Position numbers and translations under genes: made by a program
Source of the DNA: Lacibacter luteus
Lineage (GTDB): Bacteria; Bacteroidota; Bacteroidia; Chitinophagales; Chitinophagaceae
Assembly: GCF_004118265.1 (NCBI RefSeq)
Contig: NZ_SDHW01000009.1
Coordinates: 18,076-82,075, forward strand
Length of the DNA: 64,000 bases
Reading direction: 5' to 3'
Shown: in pieces, positions 44,204 to 53,566 of the stretch
Position numbering within the stretch: the first letter of the stretch is position 1
Layout: each line of letters opens with the position of its first letter
Notes under the pieces: model-generated
The model's input: only the letters and a program-made list of their open reading frames with translations
Database searches by the model: none
Told to the model about the DNA's origin: nothing

Positions 44204-45442
44204 TTATTGCTGTGCAATTGTTTTGGCTGCAATAAAACCACTGGTCCATGCATGTTGAAAATTAAAGCCGCCCGTTATACCATCTACATCCAGTATTTCG
44301 CCTGCGAAGAAAAGATTCGGATGAAGTTTGCTCTGCATTGCATTTGCATCAACCTGTTTCAGATCAACACCTCCTGCAGTAACAAACTCTTCTTTAAACG
44401 TTGTTTTTCCTTTTACATGAAACTCATGATTGCATAAAAGCTGTACCAGTTTGTTTTGTTCTTTCGATGGCAGATCGGCCCAACGTCCTTCTTCTTTTAC
44501 ACCAGCTTCCTGTAACAGGAATGTCCATAAACGGTTGGGTAATTGAAAGAGATTATTGTTAGCTATCTTTTGAGAGCCTTTACTATTGCGTATTAATTGC
44601 AACTCATCTTTTACATCCTGCTCCTTCCGTTCGTTCAACCAGTTTATGTGAATTGTAAACTCGTAATTACGATCGTGCAATTCTCTTGCACCCCATGCAG
44701 AAAGTTTAAGGATGCAAGGGCCGCTCATTCCCCAATGCGTAATAAGTAACGGTCCTGTATTTTTTAATTTACTGTTTTGAATTTTTACTGTTGCATCCTG
44801 CACTACAACACCCATCAATTCTGTGATAGGATGTTTGGGCATATTGAACGTAAACAGCGATGGTACAGGAGCTACAATTGAATGACCTGTTCCTTTCAAC
44901 CAATCGAACTGCTCCAGTTTAGGAAACCCACCGCTGGCAACACAAACATAATCGGCAGTAATGATGTGACTGTTATTTAGTTCAACTTCCCACTTTTCAC
45001 TTTTCACTTCCACGTTTTTCACTTCCCTGTTCAACAACAACTCTACTTTGTATTTATTCACTTCACGCAACAAACAATCAATAATTGTTTGCGATGAATC
45101 CGTAAACGGAAACATCCGTCCATCAGCTTCTTCCTTTAACTCTACACCCCGCTCCTGAAACCATTCTATCGTATCTTTTGTAAAGAATTGATGAAATGCT
45201 TTACGTACAAAATGCTCGCCACGTGGATAGCGTTTACTCAACTCCTGCACATCAAAACAGGCATGAGTAACATTGCAACGGCCACCACCACTCACTTTTA
45301 CTTTCGATAAAACCTTACTTGATTTTTCAAGAATAATCACATGCAACAACGGATTCATTCTTGCTGCATTTACTGCACAAAAAAAACCTGCAGCGCCACC
45401 GCCGATAACAACCAAACACTTCTGTTTTTTTTCTTCTGCCAT
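44204..45442 (-). CDS. BaiN/HI0933-family flavoprotein (NAD(P)/FAD-dependent oxidoreductase)
   Basis: A 412-aa protein with an N-terminal FAD-binding Rossmann motif (VVIGGGAAGFFCAVNAARMN), the family block SGGGRCNVTHACFD, and the C-terminal signature VTAGGVDLKQVD and GEILDVDGITGGFNFQHAW. The reaction of the HI0933/YhiN group is not settled. Two stretches (about residues 138-154 and 218-228, near VKNVEVKSEKWEVEL and VKIQNSKLKNT) are encoded by heptamer-periodic DNA and look like in-frame insertions. It is five bases downstream of the M20 peptidase gene, in the presumed operon map-M20-flavoprotein. Confidence 0.9.
   Translation of the reverse strand: MAEEKKQKCLVVIGGGAAGFFCAVNAARMNPLLHVIILEKSSKVLSKVKVSGGGRCNVTHACFDVQELSKRYPRGEHFVRKAFHQFFTKDTIEWFQERGVELKEEADGRMFPFTDSSQTIIDCLLREVNKYKVELLLNREVKNVEVKSEKWEVELNNSHIITADYVCVASGGFPKLEQFDWLKGTGHSIVAPVPSLFTFNMPKHPITELMGVVVQDATVKIQNSKLKNTGPLLITHWGMSGPCILKLSAWGARELHDRNYEFTIHINWLNERKEQDVKDELQLIRNSKGSQKIANNNLFQLPNRLWTFLLQEAGVKEEGRWADLPSKEQNKLVQLLCNHEFHVKGKTTFKEEFVTAGGVDLKQVDANAMQSKLHPNLFFAGEILDVDGITGGFNFQHAWTSGFIAAKTIAQQ
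44761..45030. repeat. two heptamer-periodic arrays inside the flavoprotein gene
   Basis: Bases 44981-45030 contain units such as TCCCACT, TTTCACT, TTTCACT, TCCACGT; bases 44761-44788 contain TTTTTAA, TTTACTG, TTTTGAA, TTTTTAC. The period of 7 stays mostly in phase and the reading frame remains open. Confidence 0.6.
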
Positions 45443-45447
45443 TCTGT

Positions 45448-46983
45448 TTATTTCATCATCATTAAAGCAGCCATTGTTTCAATACCGTTCCAGAAATTCA
45501 AGAGCCGTATGTTTTCATTTTCTGCATGCTGGTTGTTATCATGATTAGCGATCGGAACCGAAATAGTTTTTGCTTTGAGGTATTGCTCAAACAAAAACAA
45601 TGGAAGACTGCCGCCTGCAGTTGGTAATAAAACAACCGACTCTGTAGTTGTTGACTGCACTGCCGCAATTACCTGTTTGGCTATCGGCAGATCCATTGAA
45701 GTTTTCTGTGCATTATAACCATTGCTTAATGTAATTTTTGCGATCTTATCGTACTTGCTTCGCTCTTCATCTGTAGGTTCTGCAGTTGTAACATAGTAGC
45801 CCTGGCTTTTGATATGCTCAACAACACGCTGTTGTTGTTTTTTCCAATCGTTACCTGCAACAAGACGAAGATCAAGCACTACCGTTGCAGTTGTTGGTAT
45901 TACATTGCTTGCATTCTTGCCAACGTTGGCGCTGTTCATTCCATTAATGTTAAGTGACGGCAAGCCGATTGCCTGTGCAAGATCATGGTCTTTCATTTCC
46001 CGCTTACGAAAGCCCAATTCGTTTTTCATTTGCTCATCAACCGGAGGCACTGCTTCAAGTGCTTTCTTTTCCATTTCACTTAACGGAATTACATCTGCAT
46101 AAAAATCTTTGATGGTAACACGCCCGTTTTCATCTTTCATCGAAGCCAGTAACTCCACCAGCATCATTGCCGGATTAGGCGCCCAGTTACCATAATGACC
46201 ACTGTGCAGCGGTCGCTTAGAACCGTACACAGTTACTTCAACATGTGCATCACCTCTTACACCAAACACTACTTGTTTTTTTCCCGATTGATGAACAGGT
46301 CCATCACAGATCAGCCAAAGATCGCTTTGCAATAAGTTCTTGTATTGCTGTAAAATTTCATGCAAAAAATCAGAGCCCTTCTCTTCTTCACCTTCAAAAA
46401 AGAATTTGATGTTTACAGTTAGCTTCATGCCGCTTTTTACTATGGCATCATACGCATTTAAGATGGCCATTACACCTGCTTTGTCATCACTTGCACTTCT
46501 GCCATAAATTCTCCACTGCGGATCAAACACTTTATCTGCTGTCGGAAAATCAATGATGGTTCCGTTTTGCTCCAGTGAATTGCTAAGCAGTTGGGGTTCA
46601 AACGGCGAGAGGCCTTTAGCCCATTGTGCTGCATTTACCGGTTGCCCATCGTAATGTGCGTAAAAGATAATTGTTTGTGTTGCTCCCGGAGTTATCACTT
46701 CTCCATAAACAGCAGGCACTGTTTTGTTTGATGCAGGCACAAGCAATTGAACATTTGCAATTCCACGCTTCTTCATCGCTTCCATAATAAATGTTGCATT
46801 CTTATGAATGCCAACAGAATCGCCAACAATGTTGGGCAACTTCAGAAATGAAACAAATTCGGAAAGAATGGTATGTTCATTTGCCTGGCGGTATTGCCTG
46901 ATCTTTAGCACATCAGGACTTTGTGCCAATAAAAAATGAGTGCAGCAAAATGCAACACTCATGAATATTATTTTTCGCATCAT
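45448..46983 (-). CDS. exported M20-family metallopeptidase (dipeptidase-like)
   Basis: A 511-aa protein with a signal peptide (KIIFMSVAFCCTHFLLAQ). The di-zinc site motifs are present: IIFYAHYDGQPV (first His/Asp), GRSASDDKAGVMA (bridging Asp) and FFFEGEEEKGSDF (catalytic Glu pair); a lid/dimerisation domain follows from about residue 215 to 365. It likely cleaves dipeptides or amino-acyl conjugates in the periplasm. It stands 46 bases after map and five bases before the flavoprotein gene. Confidence 0.9.
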   Translation of the reverse strand: MMRKIIFMSVAFCCTHFLLAQSPDVLKIRQYRQANEHTILSEFVSFLKLPNIVGDSVGIHKNATFIMEAMKKRGIANVQLLVPASNKTVPAVYGEVITPGATQTIIFYAHYDGQPVNAAQWAKGLSPFEPQLLSNSLEQNGTIIDFPTADKVFDPQWRIYGRSASDDKAGVMAILNAYDAIVKSGMKLTVNIKFFFEGEEEKGSDFLHEILQQYKNLLQSDLWLICDGPVHQSGKKQVVFGVRGDAHVEVTVYGSKRPLHSGHYGNWAPNPAMMLVELLASMKDENGRVTIKDFYADVIPLSEMEKKALEAVPPVDEQMKNELGFRKREMKDHDLAQAIGLPSLNINGMNSANVGKNASNVIPTTATVVLDLRLVAGNDWKKQQQRVVEHIKSQGYYVTTAEPTDEERSKYDKIAKITLSNGYNAQKTSMDLPIAKQVIAAVQSTTTESVVLLPTAGGSLPLFLFEQYLKAKTISVPIANHDNNQHAENENIRLLNFWNGIETMAALMMMK

Positions 46984-47029
46984 ACAACTGTATTGTTTCT
47001 GTAAGTTACAGATTTACTGCAACCACAAA

Positions 47030-47836
47030 TCAATAATAAGTCGCATCTAGATTCGCATTCGCCTTTTCAGCCGCTTCAATTGATGCAAATGAAGAAAGAA
47101 TATCTGCTTTCCCTTTCTTAATACAAACATCATGTTCGTAATGCGCCGATGGTAATCCATCGCTTGTGCGGATCGTCCATCCATCTTCGTCGTGATAAAT
47201 ATCTTTCTTGCCAAGATTGATCATCGGTTCAATGGCGATTACTGTTCCTTCTTTCAACTTTGTGCCGGTACCACGCTTACCATAATTAGGTACCTGCGGA
47301 TCTTCGTGCAGGTTGCGTCCTAAACCATGCCCTACCAATTCACGCACCACACCATAACCGTGTTGCTTCTCTGTATAATCCTGTATGGCAAATGAGATAT
47401 CGCCTACACGATTACCATGTACAGCTTTTTCAATGCCCTTGTACAACGATTCTTTTGTAACACGCAGAAGTTTCTTTACATCATCAGAAGTAGTTCCAAC
47501 AATAAACGTGTACGCACTATCGCCATGGTAGCCATTCATAAATGCACCCACATCAACCGAAACAATATCTCCTTCCTTTACCACACTGTTTGTAGGAAAG
47601 CCATGCACAACCGCATCGTTCACAGAAATACAGGTAGCAAACGGATAAGTACCCTGGTAATTTTTAAACGAAGGCACAGCGCCATTGTCACGGATAAACT
47701 GTTCTATTCGTGCATCTACCTGCATGGTAGTAACACCGGCTTTCAACATCTTTGCAGCTTCAGCTAATGCATCGCCAACAAGCAATGCACTTTTACGGAT
47801 AAGTTCTATTTCTAAAGGCGAACGGTAATGAATCAT
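47030..47836 (-). CDS. map: methionine aminopeptidase, type I
   Basis: A 268-aa protein with the metal-binding pattern of type I MetAP: VDVGAFMNGYHGDSAYTF (two Asp), LVGHGLGRNLHEDPQVPN (His) and TVIAIEPMINLG (Glu). It removes the initiator Met from new proteins. In Bacteroidetes map normally follows secY and precedes infA; here it follows secY across a terminator, and instead of infA the M20 peptidase comes next. Confidence 0.97.
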   Translation of the reverse strand: MIHYRSPLEIELIRKSALLVGDALAEAAKMLKAGVTTMQVDARIEQFIRDNGAVPSFKNYQGTYPFATCISVNDAVVHGFPTNSVVKEGDIVSVDVGAFMNGYHGDSAYTFIVGTTSDDVKKLLRVTKESLYKGIEKAVHGNRVGDISFAIQDYTEKQHGYGVVRELVGHGLGRNLHEDPQVPNYGKRGTGTKLKEGTVIAIEPMINLGKKDIYHDEDGWTIRTSDGLPSAHYEHDVCIKKGKADILSSFASIEAAEKANANLDATYY

Positions 47837-47852
47837 AAAATCTCTCTGTATT

Positions 47853-47881
47853 AAAAAACCCCGGCTTTTTGGCCAGGGTTT
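47853..47881 (-). terminator. terminator between secY and map
   Basis: AACCC-C-GGC faces GGCC-A-GGGTT with a T-rich loop (one C-A mismatch), followed on the minus strand by six T residues. It lies 19 bases after secY and 17 before the map start, so it would end or attenuate the ribosomal operon. Confidence 0.75.
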
Positions 47882-47899
47882 CTATGTAAATGCATTGTA

Positions 47900-49240
47900 T
47901 TAGATAGCAGATGAAGATACGGTCTGGCGTCCCTGGATCTTACCTCCTTTCATAAGGCCATCGTATTGTCTCATCAACAAATGTGTTTCAATTTGCTGCA
48001 AGGTATCGAGGATAACACCTACCATGATCAACAGTGAAGTACCACCGAAGAAAGTAGAGAAACCGCTTGATACACCTAAGTTCTTTGCAATACCTGGTAA
48101 AATACCAACGATAGCAAGAAACACGGCACCCGGTAATGTAATACGGTCCATGATCTGTCCGATATAATCGGCAGTTGGTTGCCCAGGTTGTACACCCGGA
48201 ATAAATCCGTTGTTCTGCTTCAGGTTATCTGCAATTTGTTTAGGATTGAAGATTAACGCTGTATAAAGGAACGTGAAACCAATTACAAGAATTGAATACA
48301 CAACCATGTACCAGATATTTCCATGATCGCTTAATGTAGCTGCAATACCTTTTGTTGCATTAAAGCCGGTAAGCAATGTTGGTAAGAACATAATTGCCTG
48401 CGCAAAGATGATAGGCATTACACCCGCACTGTTTACCTTAATTGGTAAGAACTGGCGTGCACCACCAAACTGGCGATTGCCTACAATTTGTTTTGCATAG
48501 TTGATGGCAATTTTGCGAACACCCTGTACAAGAATGATGAGGCCCATTACAATTGCAATAAGGATTGCAATTTCAATCGTGAACTTCAACAGACCACCAC
48601 CTGCACTACCGCTCTTTGCAGTAAACTCAGCTGCAACAGATGCAGGAAAACGTGCAAGGATACCGATCATGATGATGAGTGATGTACCGTTACCCAAACC
48701 TTTATCGGTAATACGTTCGCCTAACCACATTACAAACAATGTACCTGCAGTTAATACGATGGTTGTAGATAACCAGAAGAAACTTGTGAACGAAGGAATG
48801 ATTGCTGCTCCTGCAATTTCAGGACTCTTCAGGTAAGTTACATAAGCACTTGCCTGGAAGATGGTAACGATTACTGTAAGGTAACGTGTCCATTGATTAA
48901 TCTTTTTACGGCCGCTTTCACCTTCTTTCTGCATTTTTTGCAATTGCGGAACAAGGATGCTCATCAGCTGCATAAAGATCGATGCAGAGATGTAAGGCAT
49001 AATGCCCAATGCAAAAATAGATGCGCTTGAAAAGGCACCACCTGCAAATGAATCGAATATACCGAGAATACCTTCTTTTGCTTTGGAGTTTAACTGTTCG
49101 AGTCCATTAGGGTCAACACCTGGCAATACAATATGAGAACCCACACGGTATACCAAAAGCAACAAAAGAGTGTACACAATTTTACTGCGTAACTCTTCGA
49201 TGCTCCAGATATTCTTTAGGGTTTGAATGAGCTTTTTCAC
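47900..49240 (-). CDS. secY: preprotein translocase subunit SecY
   Basis: A 446-aa protein with ten membrane helices. I take the GTG at 49240 (start KKLIQTLKNIWSIEELRSK after the initiator), because SecY homologues begin there; the longer frame to 49291 would add 17 residues. Plug and pore segments are present (GSHIVLPGVDPNGLEQL, and GIMPYISASIFMQLM), and the second-half signature LFNPKQIADNLKQNNGFIPG is intact. It forms the Sec channel with SecE and SecG. Last gene of the S10-spc operon here, 75 bases after rplO. Confidence 0.97.
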   Translation of the reverse strand: MKKLIQTLKNIWSIEELRSKIVYTLLLLLVYRVGSHIVLPGVDPNGLEQLNSKAKEGILGIFDSFAGGAFSSASIFALGIMPYISASIFMQLMSILVPQLQKMQKEGESGRKKINQWTRYLTVIVTIFQASAYVTYLKSPEIAGAAIIPSFTSFFWLSTTIVLTAGTLFVMWLGERITDKGLGNGTSLIIMIGILARFPASVAAEFTAKSGSAGGGLLKFTIEIAILIAIVMGLIILVQGVRKIAINYAKQIVGNRQFGGARQFLPIKVNSAGVMPIIFAQAIMFLPTLLTGFNATKGIAATLSDHGNIWYMVVYSILVIGFTFLYTALIFNPKQIADNLKQNNGFIPGVQPGQPTADYIGQIMDRITLPGAVFLAIVGILPGIAKNLGVSSGFSTFFGGTSLLIMVGVILDTLQQIETHLLMRQYDGLMKGGKIQGRQTVSSSAI

Positions 49241-49315
49241 TGGAAAAATTCTTTTTAAAATTTGCTGAAAAGAAAAAAGACGCATTTTCATGCGTCGGGC
49301 AAATATCGGGAAAAA

Positions 49316-49765
49316 TTACTTTACAATTTCAACGGTACCGCCTGCTGCTTCAATTGCCGATTTGGCTTTGCCGCTCAGTGCATTTACCTTGAAAGTAAGT
49401 TTGCTTTTAAGCTCACCGTTTGCAAGAATTTTCACTTTGTCTGTACGGTTGGTAAGACCATTGATATACAAACTTTCGAGAGAGAATTCAGTGAGGCTGT
49501 ATTTTTCAGCAAGTTGTTCAATTTGTCCGAGATTGAATACACGATACTCAACACGATCCGGATTTTTGAAACCACGTTTTGGTACACGACGCTGAATAGG
49601 CATCTGACCACCTTCGTGAGCTATCTTACGCTTAAAGCTCGCATGGCTCTGAGCACCTTTGTTACCTTTTGTTGATGTACCACCTTTACCAGATGCTTCA
49701 CCACGACCTAAACGTTTTTCTTTGTGTGTAGAACCTTCAGCAGGTTTTAAATTGTGCAGTTTCAT
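49316..49765 (-). CDS. rplO: 50S ribosomal protein L15
   Basis: A 149-aa protein with the glycine-rich L15 start (LGRGEASGKGGTSTKGNKG) and the C-terminal family segment (LTFKVNALSGKAKSAIEAAG). It binds 23S rRNA late in 50S assembly. The 124-base gap before it is the longest in the spc part of the operon and contains a heptamer-like inverted repeat. Confidence 0.98.
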   Translation of the reverse strand: MKLHNLKPAEGSTHKEKRLGRGEASGKGGTSTKGNKGAQSHASFKRKIAHEGGQMPIQRRVPKRGFKNPDRVEYRVFNLGQIEQLAEKYSLTEFSLESLYINGLTNRTDKVKILANGELKSKLTFKVNALSGKAKSAIEAAGGTVEIVK

Positions 49766-49808
49766 TTGTAAATGATTTTGAACTTTCGGGGAATCACCCC
49801 TCGCTTTA

Positions 49809-49893
49809 ATAATTTGAAAATTTGTGAATTTGAAGATTTGAAAATAACAGGCCAGGAATTTTAAACCGGCGCTTTTTCAAATTCTCAAATTAT
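49809..49893. repeat. imperfect 7/8-base periodic inverted repeat between rpmD and rplO
   Basis: ATAATTTGAAAATTTG (49809-49824) faces CAAATTCTCAAATTAT (49878-49893), one mismatch in 16. The right arm covers the rpmD stop codon. Further AATTTG units follow the left arm. Confidence 0.7.
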
Positions 49894-50072
49894 GCTACCT
49901 CTTCAACTTTCAACAGGTGACTCACTTTCTGAATCATACCCAGAACCTGAGGAGTTCCTTCTACTTCTTTGCTTGAGTTTGTTTTGTTCAAACCAAGAGC
50001 TTGCAGCGTTAATTTCTGACGCTCTGGTCTGTCAATTGGACTCTTTACTAAAGTGATTTTTAATTTTTTCAT
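49890..50072 (-). CDS. rpmD: 50S ribosomal protein L30
   Basis: A 60-aa protein of normal L30 length with the start KKLKITLVKSPIDRPERQ and the conserved LGMIQKVSHLLKVEE end. It binds 23S rRNA domains II and V. It is encoded between rpsE and rplO as usual; the 86-base gap upstream is filled by a heptamer array. Confidence 0.97.
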   Translation of the reverse strand: MKKLKITLVKSPIDRPERQKLTLQALGLNKTNSSKEVEGTPQVLGMIQKVSHLLKVEEVA

Positions 50073-50082
50073 GTCCTTAAAA

Positions 50083-50160
50083 GGTTTAAGGTTTATGGTG
50101 TAAGGTGTAAGGTGTAAGGCTTGTGCCTTTTCCCTTGTACCTTCTACCTTCTACCATTTT
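50083..50160. repeat. heptamer-periodic inverted repeat between rpsE and rpmD
   Basis: Five left units: GGTTTAA, GGTTTAT, then GGTGTAA three times (50083-50117). Five right units: CCTTTTC, CCTTGTA, CCTTCTA twice, CCATTTT (50126-50160). The arms are near-complementary over about 25 bases, and the right arm ends at the rpsE stop codon. Confidence 0.9.
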
Positions 50161-50677
50161 ATCCGTTAAATACTTTCTTTAATCCAAGGCTACGCACTTT
50201 TGATACGGCGATTGGTTCACGTAACAAAGCCAAAGCTTTAAAAGTAGCTCTAACTACGTTATGTGGGTTAGCCGAACCAAGTGACTTTGCCAATACGTCG
50301 GTAACACCAGCGCTTTCCAAAACAGCACGCATACTACCACCGGCAATTACACCAGTACCGTGTGCAGCAGGTTTGATCAACACTTTAGAAGCACCTTCTT
50401 TCGCCAATTGATCATGAGGGATTGTACCTTTCATAACCGGAACTTTGATGAGATTTTTCTTCGCATCTTCAATTCCTTTTGCGATTGCTTGTTGTACTTC
50501 TTTGGCTTTTCCTAAACCATGTCCTACAACACCATTTTCATTTCCTACAACAACTACTGCAGAGAAACTGAAGGCACGACCACCTTTGGTTGTTTTAACA
50601 ACACGGTTAATAGCTACAACCTTTTCTTTCAGTTCCAGGTCGCCTGCTTTTACTTTGTTTACAATTACTTTCGACAT
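50159..50677 (-). CDS. rpsE: 30S ribosomal protein S5
   Basis: A 172-aa protein with the S5 double-stranded-RNA-like N-domain ([20 protein letters not shown]) and C-terminal domain ([19 protein letters not shown]). It contributes to translational accuracy in the 30S body. Twenty-eight bases after rplR. Confidence 0.98.
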   Translation of the reverse strand: MSKVIVNKVKAGDLELKEKVVAINRVVKTTKGGRAFSFSAVVVVGNENGVVGHGLGKAKEVQQAIAKGIEDAKKNLIKVPVMKGTIPHDQLAKEGASKVLIKPAAHGTGVIAGGSMRAVLESAGVTDVLAKSLGSANPHNVVRATFKALALLREPIAVSKVRSLGLKKVFNG

Positions 50678-50705
50678 TTATCTTTTATTAAATGTTTACG
50701 ATTGA

Positions 50706-51065
50706 TTAGAATTTTAAACCGCCTTCACGTGCACCTTCTGCAACCGCTTTTACACGGCCATGATACAGGTAACCACCACGATCGAATACGATAGCTGATA
50801 AACCAAGATCAGTTGCTTTGCGTGCAATTGCAGCACCAACTAATTTGCTTTGTTCAAGCTTGGTTACTTTCTGAGCTGCAATTTCTTTGTCTTTTGAAGA
50901 AGCAGAAGCAAGTGTTTTGCCATCTACATCATCAATTAACTGAACATAAATATCAGAGTTGCTGCGGAACACGCTTAAACGTGGAGTTGCAGATGTACCT
51001 GCTACTTTCTTACGAACACCGTAGCGGATTTTTTGTCTTCTGATTACTTTATTATCTGTTTTCAT
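50706..51065 (-). CDS. rplR: 50S ribosomal protein L18
   Basis: A 119-aa protein; the L18 signature ([20 protein letters not shown]) and C-terminus ([20 protein letters not shown]) are clear. It attaches 5S rRNA to the large subunit. Fifty-three bases after rplF. Confidence 0.98.
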   Translation of the reverse strand: MKTDNKVIRRQKIRYGVRKKVAGTSATPRLSVFRSNSDIYVQLIDDVDGKTLASASSKDKEIAAQKVTKLEQSKLVGAAIARKATDLGLSAIVFDRGGYLYHGRVKAVAEGAREGGLKF

Positions 51066-51118
51066 CTTTCTTTATTTAGTTCTCCCGATACTGCCGGAAG
51101 ACGAATTTGAAAATTTTA

Positions 51119-51673
51119 TTACTTACCAGCTGCTTTACCTGCTTTACGACGGATGTATTCACCAACGTATTTAACACCTTTTCCTTTGTATGGTTCAGGC
51201 TTACGCAAGCTGCGGATTTTTGCAGCAACAGCACCTAACAATTGCTTATCAATACCTGTAAGTGTAATTGTTGGGTTCTGACCTTTTTCCTGCGCAGTAG
51301 CAACTTTTAATTCGTCTGGTACTTCAATAACAATGTTATGTGAATAACCCAAAGCCAAATCGAGAAGATTACCCTGGTTAGCGGCTTTATAACCCACACC
51401 CACCAGTTCAAGTTTCTTTTCGAAACCATCAGTAACACCTTTTACCATGTTAGCAACAAGTGCACGGTACAAACCATGCATTGCACGATGGCGGCCTTGA
51501 TCTGTAGGACGACCGAAAGTAACTTCGCCGTCTTTTACTTCAACAACAATATCACGGTCAATTGCTTCGTTCAATTCGCCTTTTGGTCCTTTTACAGTAA
51601 CCACGTTGTCTTTACCAACTGTAACAGTAACACCTTGTGGAATTACAACCGGCTTTTTACCTATACGAGACAT
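51119..51673 (-). CDS. rplF: 50S ribosomal protein L6
   Basis: A 184-aa protein with the opening SRIGKKPVVIPQGVTV, two L6 repeats, and the C-terminal signature (KPEPYKGKGVKYVGEYIRRK). It sits near the GTPase centre of the 50S subunit. The 84-base gap to rpsH holds short partial inverted repeats only. Confidence 0.99.
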   Translation of the reverse strand: MSRIGKKPVVIPQGVTVTVGKDNVVTVKGPKGELNEAIDRDIVVEVKDGEVTFGRPTDQGRHRAMHGLYRALVANMVKGVTDGFEKKLELVGVGYKAANQGNLLDLALGYSHNIVIEVPDELKVATAQEKGQNPTITLTGIDKQLLGAVAAKIRSLRKPEPYKGKGVKYVGEYIRRKAGKAAGK

Positions 51674-51757
51674 AGTATCTTAGTTTTATATTTTGAGTTT
51701 GTTGCTAACCGGTCAGCTTAGTATAGTTTCAGCTTAATGTATCAGCAACGGTTAAGA

Positions 51758-52156
51758 TTAATAGATGTAGCAAAGAACTTCGCCACCAACATTACTTGCT
51801 TTCGCCTGCTTATCAGTCATTACACCTTTAGATGTACTGATGATGGCAATACCTAAACCATTCTTCACACGACGGAACTCTTCAGGCTTAGAATACTGAC
51901 GAAGACCCGGACGGCTCACACGCTCCAGCGATTGAATAGCAGGAACACGTGTTTGAGGGTCGTACTTTAAAGCGATTTTGATAACGCCTTGTTTGCTGTC
52001 GTCTTCAAATTTATATTTCAGGATATAACCTTGATCGTATAAGATCTCAGTAATACGTTTTTTCAGGTTTGAAGCAGGAATTTCTACAATACGGTGTCCG
52101 GCCATTTGGGCGTTTCTAACACGGGTAAGGAAATCTGCAATAGGATCTGTAACCAT
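51758..52156 (-). CDS. rpsH: 30S ribosomal protein S8
   Basis: A 132-aa protein starting [20 protein letters not shown] and ending with the S8 motif [18 protein letters not shown] followed by [10 protein letters not shown]8 nucleates the 30S platform and in E. coli represses the spc operon by binding the L5 leader; no copy of that binding hairpin was identified here. A GTTGTGCA/TGCACAAC hairpin (52199-52228) lies in the 95-base gap before it. Confidence 0.98.
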   Translation of the reverse strand: MVTDPIADFLTRVRNAQMAGHRIVEIPASNLKKRITEILYDQGYILKYKFEDDSKQGVIKIALKYDPQTRVPAIQSLERVSRPGLRQYSKPEEFRRVKNGLGIAIISTSKGVMTDKQAKASNVGGEVLCYIY

Positions 52157-52251
52157 TGTATTTAATTGAATGATTTTTAAGATAAATGTTGTTTACTGGT
52201 TGTGCATCATATTCAATACCTGCACAACATTTGCCTGTTCGGCCCGGTAAA

Positions 52252-52521
52252 TTACCAGCTTGCTTTCTTTACACCTGGAATTTTACCATTCAGCGCCATG
52301 TCACGGAACATTACACGGGAAATACCGAAGTAACGCATGTAACCTTTCGGACGTCCGGTGAGTTGGCAACGGTTTTTCAAACGTACAGGAGATGCGTTCT
52401 TTGGCAATTCATCCAAAGCAGCATAATCACCTGCAGCTTTTAACGCAGCACGCTTTTCAGCATACTGTGCTACCATTCTTTCTCTTTTGCTCTGACGGGC
52501 TGTTACTGATTTTTTAGCCAT
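52252..52521 (-). CDS. rpsN: 30S ribosomal protein S14 (zinc-free form)
   Basis: An 89-aa protein with the S14 C-terminus ([20 protein letters not shown]). The two C-x-x-C pairs of the zinc-binding form are absent (a single Cys remains), so this is the C-minus type. Nine bases after rplE, the tightest gap of the operon. Confidence 0.98.
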   Translation of the reverse strand: MAKKSVTARQSKRERMVAQYAEKRAALKAAGDYAALDELPKNASPVRLKNRCQLTGRPKGYMRYFGISRVMFRDMALNGKIPGVKKASW

Positions 52522-52530
52522 AACTTATGA

Positions 52531-53100
52531 TTAGTCTTTTTTAGCATTTTTAAAAGGCATACCCAGTTCTTTCAGCAACTCATATGCTTCTTCATTTGTA
52601 GAAGCAGTAGTTACGAAAGTGATATCCAGACCAGTGATCTTGTTCACTTTGTCAATATCAATTTCAGGGAAGATGATCTGCTCGGTAACACCCATTGTGT
52701 AGTTACCACGACCATCGAAAGATTTATCGTTGATACCTTTAAAGTCACGTACACGAGGTAAAGAAGCAGAGATCAATCTGTCTAAAAATTCGTACATGTT
52801 TACACCACGTAATGTAACACGTGCACCAATTGGCATGTTCTTACGCAACTTAAAGTTTGAGATGTCTTTTTTAGACATTGTAGCAATCGCTTTCTGACCT
52901 GTAATAGTTGTCAGTTCATCAATTGCAATATCTACCAGTTTCTTATCGTTCACCGCACCGTTTACGCCACGGTTCAAACAGATTTTCTCCAGTTTAGGAA
53001 CCTGCATGATGCTTTTGTAACCAAAACGTTTCATTAAAGCAGGTACAACATCACTTTTATACTTGCTTGCTAAACGGGGTGTATATTTTACAGTACTCAT
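52531..53100 (-). CDS. rplE: 50S ribosomal protein L5
   Basis: A 189-aa protein with the L5 segments [20 protein letters not shown] and [19 protein letters not shown], and the C-terminal [20 protein letters not shown] region. It holds 5S rRNA and contacts the P-site tRNA. Twenty-seven bases after rplX. Confidence 0.99.
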   Translation of the reverse strand: MSTVKYTPRLASKYKSDVVPALMKRFGYKSIMQVPKLEKICLNRGVNGAVNDKKLVDIAIDELTTITGQKAIATMSKKDISNFKLRKNMPIGARVTLRGVNMYEFLDRLISASLPRVRDFKGINDKSFDGRGNYTMGVTEQIIFPEIDIDKVNKITGLDITFVTTASTNEEAYELLKELGMPFKNAKKD

Positions 53101-53127
53101 TTTCTTACTATTTTAACCTTCGTTAAA

Positions 53128-53460
53128 TTATTTTACAGGCTGACCTGATTTTTTTGAAACCCTTACCAGCTTACCGTTATCACGGCTACGCTTTACTTTA
53201 GTGGCTTGCTTACCATCCCACAACATTACATTTGAAATGTGAATGGGGGCTTCTTGCTTTACAATACCACCTTTTGTATTTTGAGCGCTCGGCTTAGTGT
53301 GCTTGGTTACGATGTTTACACCTTCAACCAGTACACGTGCATCTTCCGGAAATACTTCCAGAACCGTACGAGGCTTCTTTACATCTTTATCATCACCGGC
53401 AATAACAACTACTGAATCGCCTTTTTTGATGCTAAACTTGGGTTTAAATCTGTTACTCAT
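53128..53460 (-). CDS. rplX: 50S ribosomal protein L24
   Basis: A 110-aa protein with the KOW motif start (FSIKKGDSVVVIAGDDKD) and the family segment VEGVNIVTKHTKPSAQN. An initiator of 50S assembly. The 102-base gap to rplN contains heptamer arrays. Confidence 0.98.
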   Translation of the reverse strand: MSNRFKPKFSIKKGDSVVVIAGDDKDVKKPRTVLEVFPEDARVLVEGVNIVTKHTKPSAQNTKGGIVKQEAPIHISNVMLWDGKQATKVKRSRDNGKLVRVSKKSGQPVK

Positions 53461-53468
53461 TTTTTTAT

Positions 53469-53566
53469 GCTTTGAGCTTTGAGTTAGTAGCCTGCGCTAA
53501 TAACCCGGCTGATTAATTTCTTTATTTCGTGGCTGAGAGCTTTCAGCTATCAGCTCTTGGCTTTAA
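53469..53566. repeat. heptamer-periodic arrays between rplN and rplX
   Basis: Left units GCTTTGA, GCTTTGA, GTTAGTA (53469-53489); right units GCTGAGA, GCTTTCA, GCTATCA, GCTCTTG, GCTTTAA (53532-53566). The right block runs into the rplN stop codon. Confidence 0.7.
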
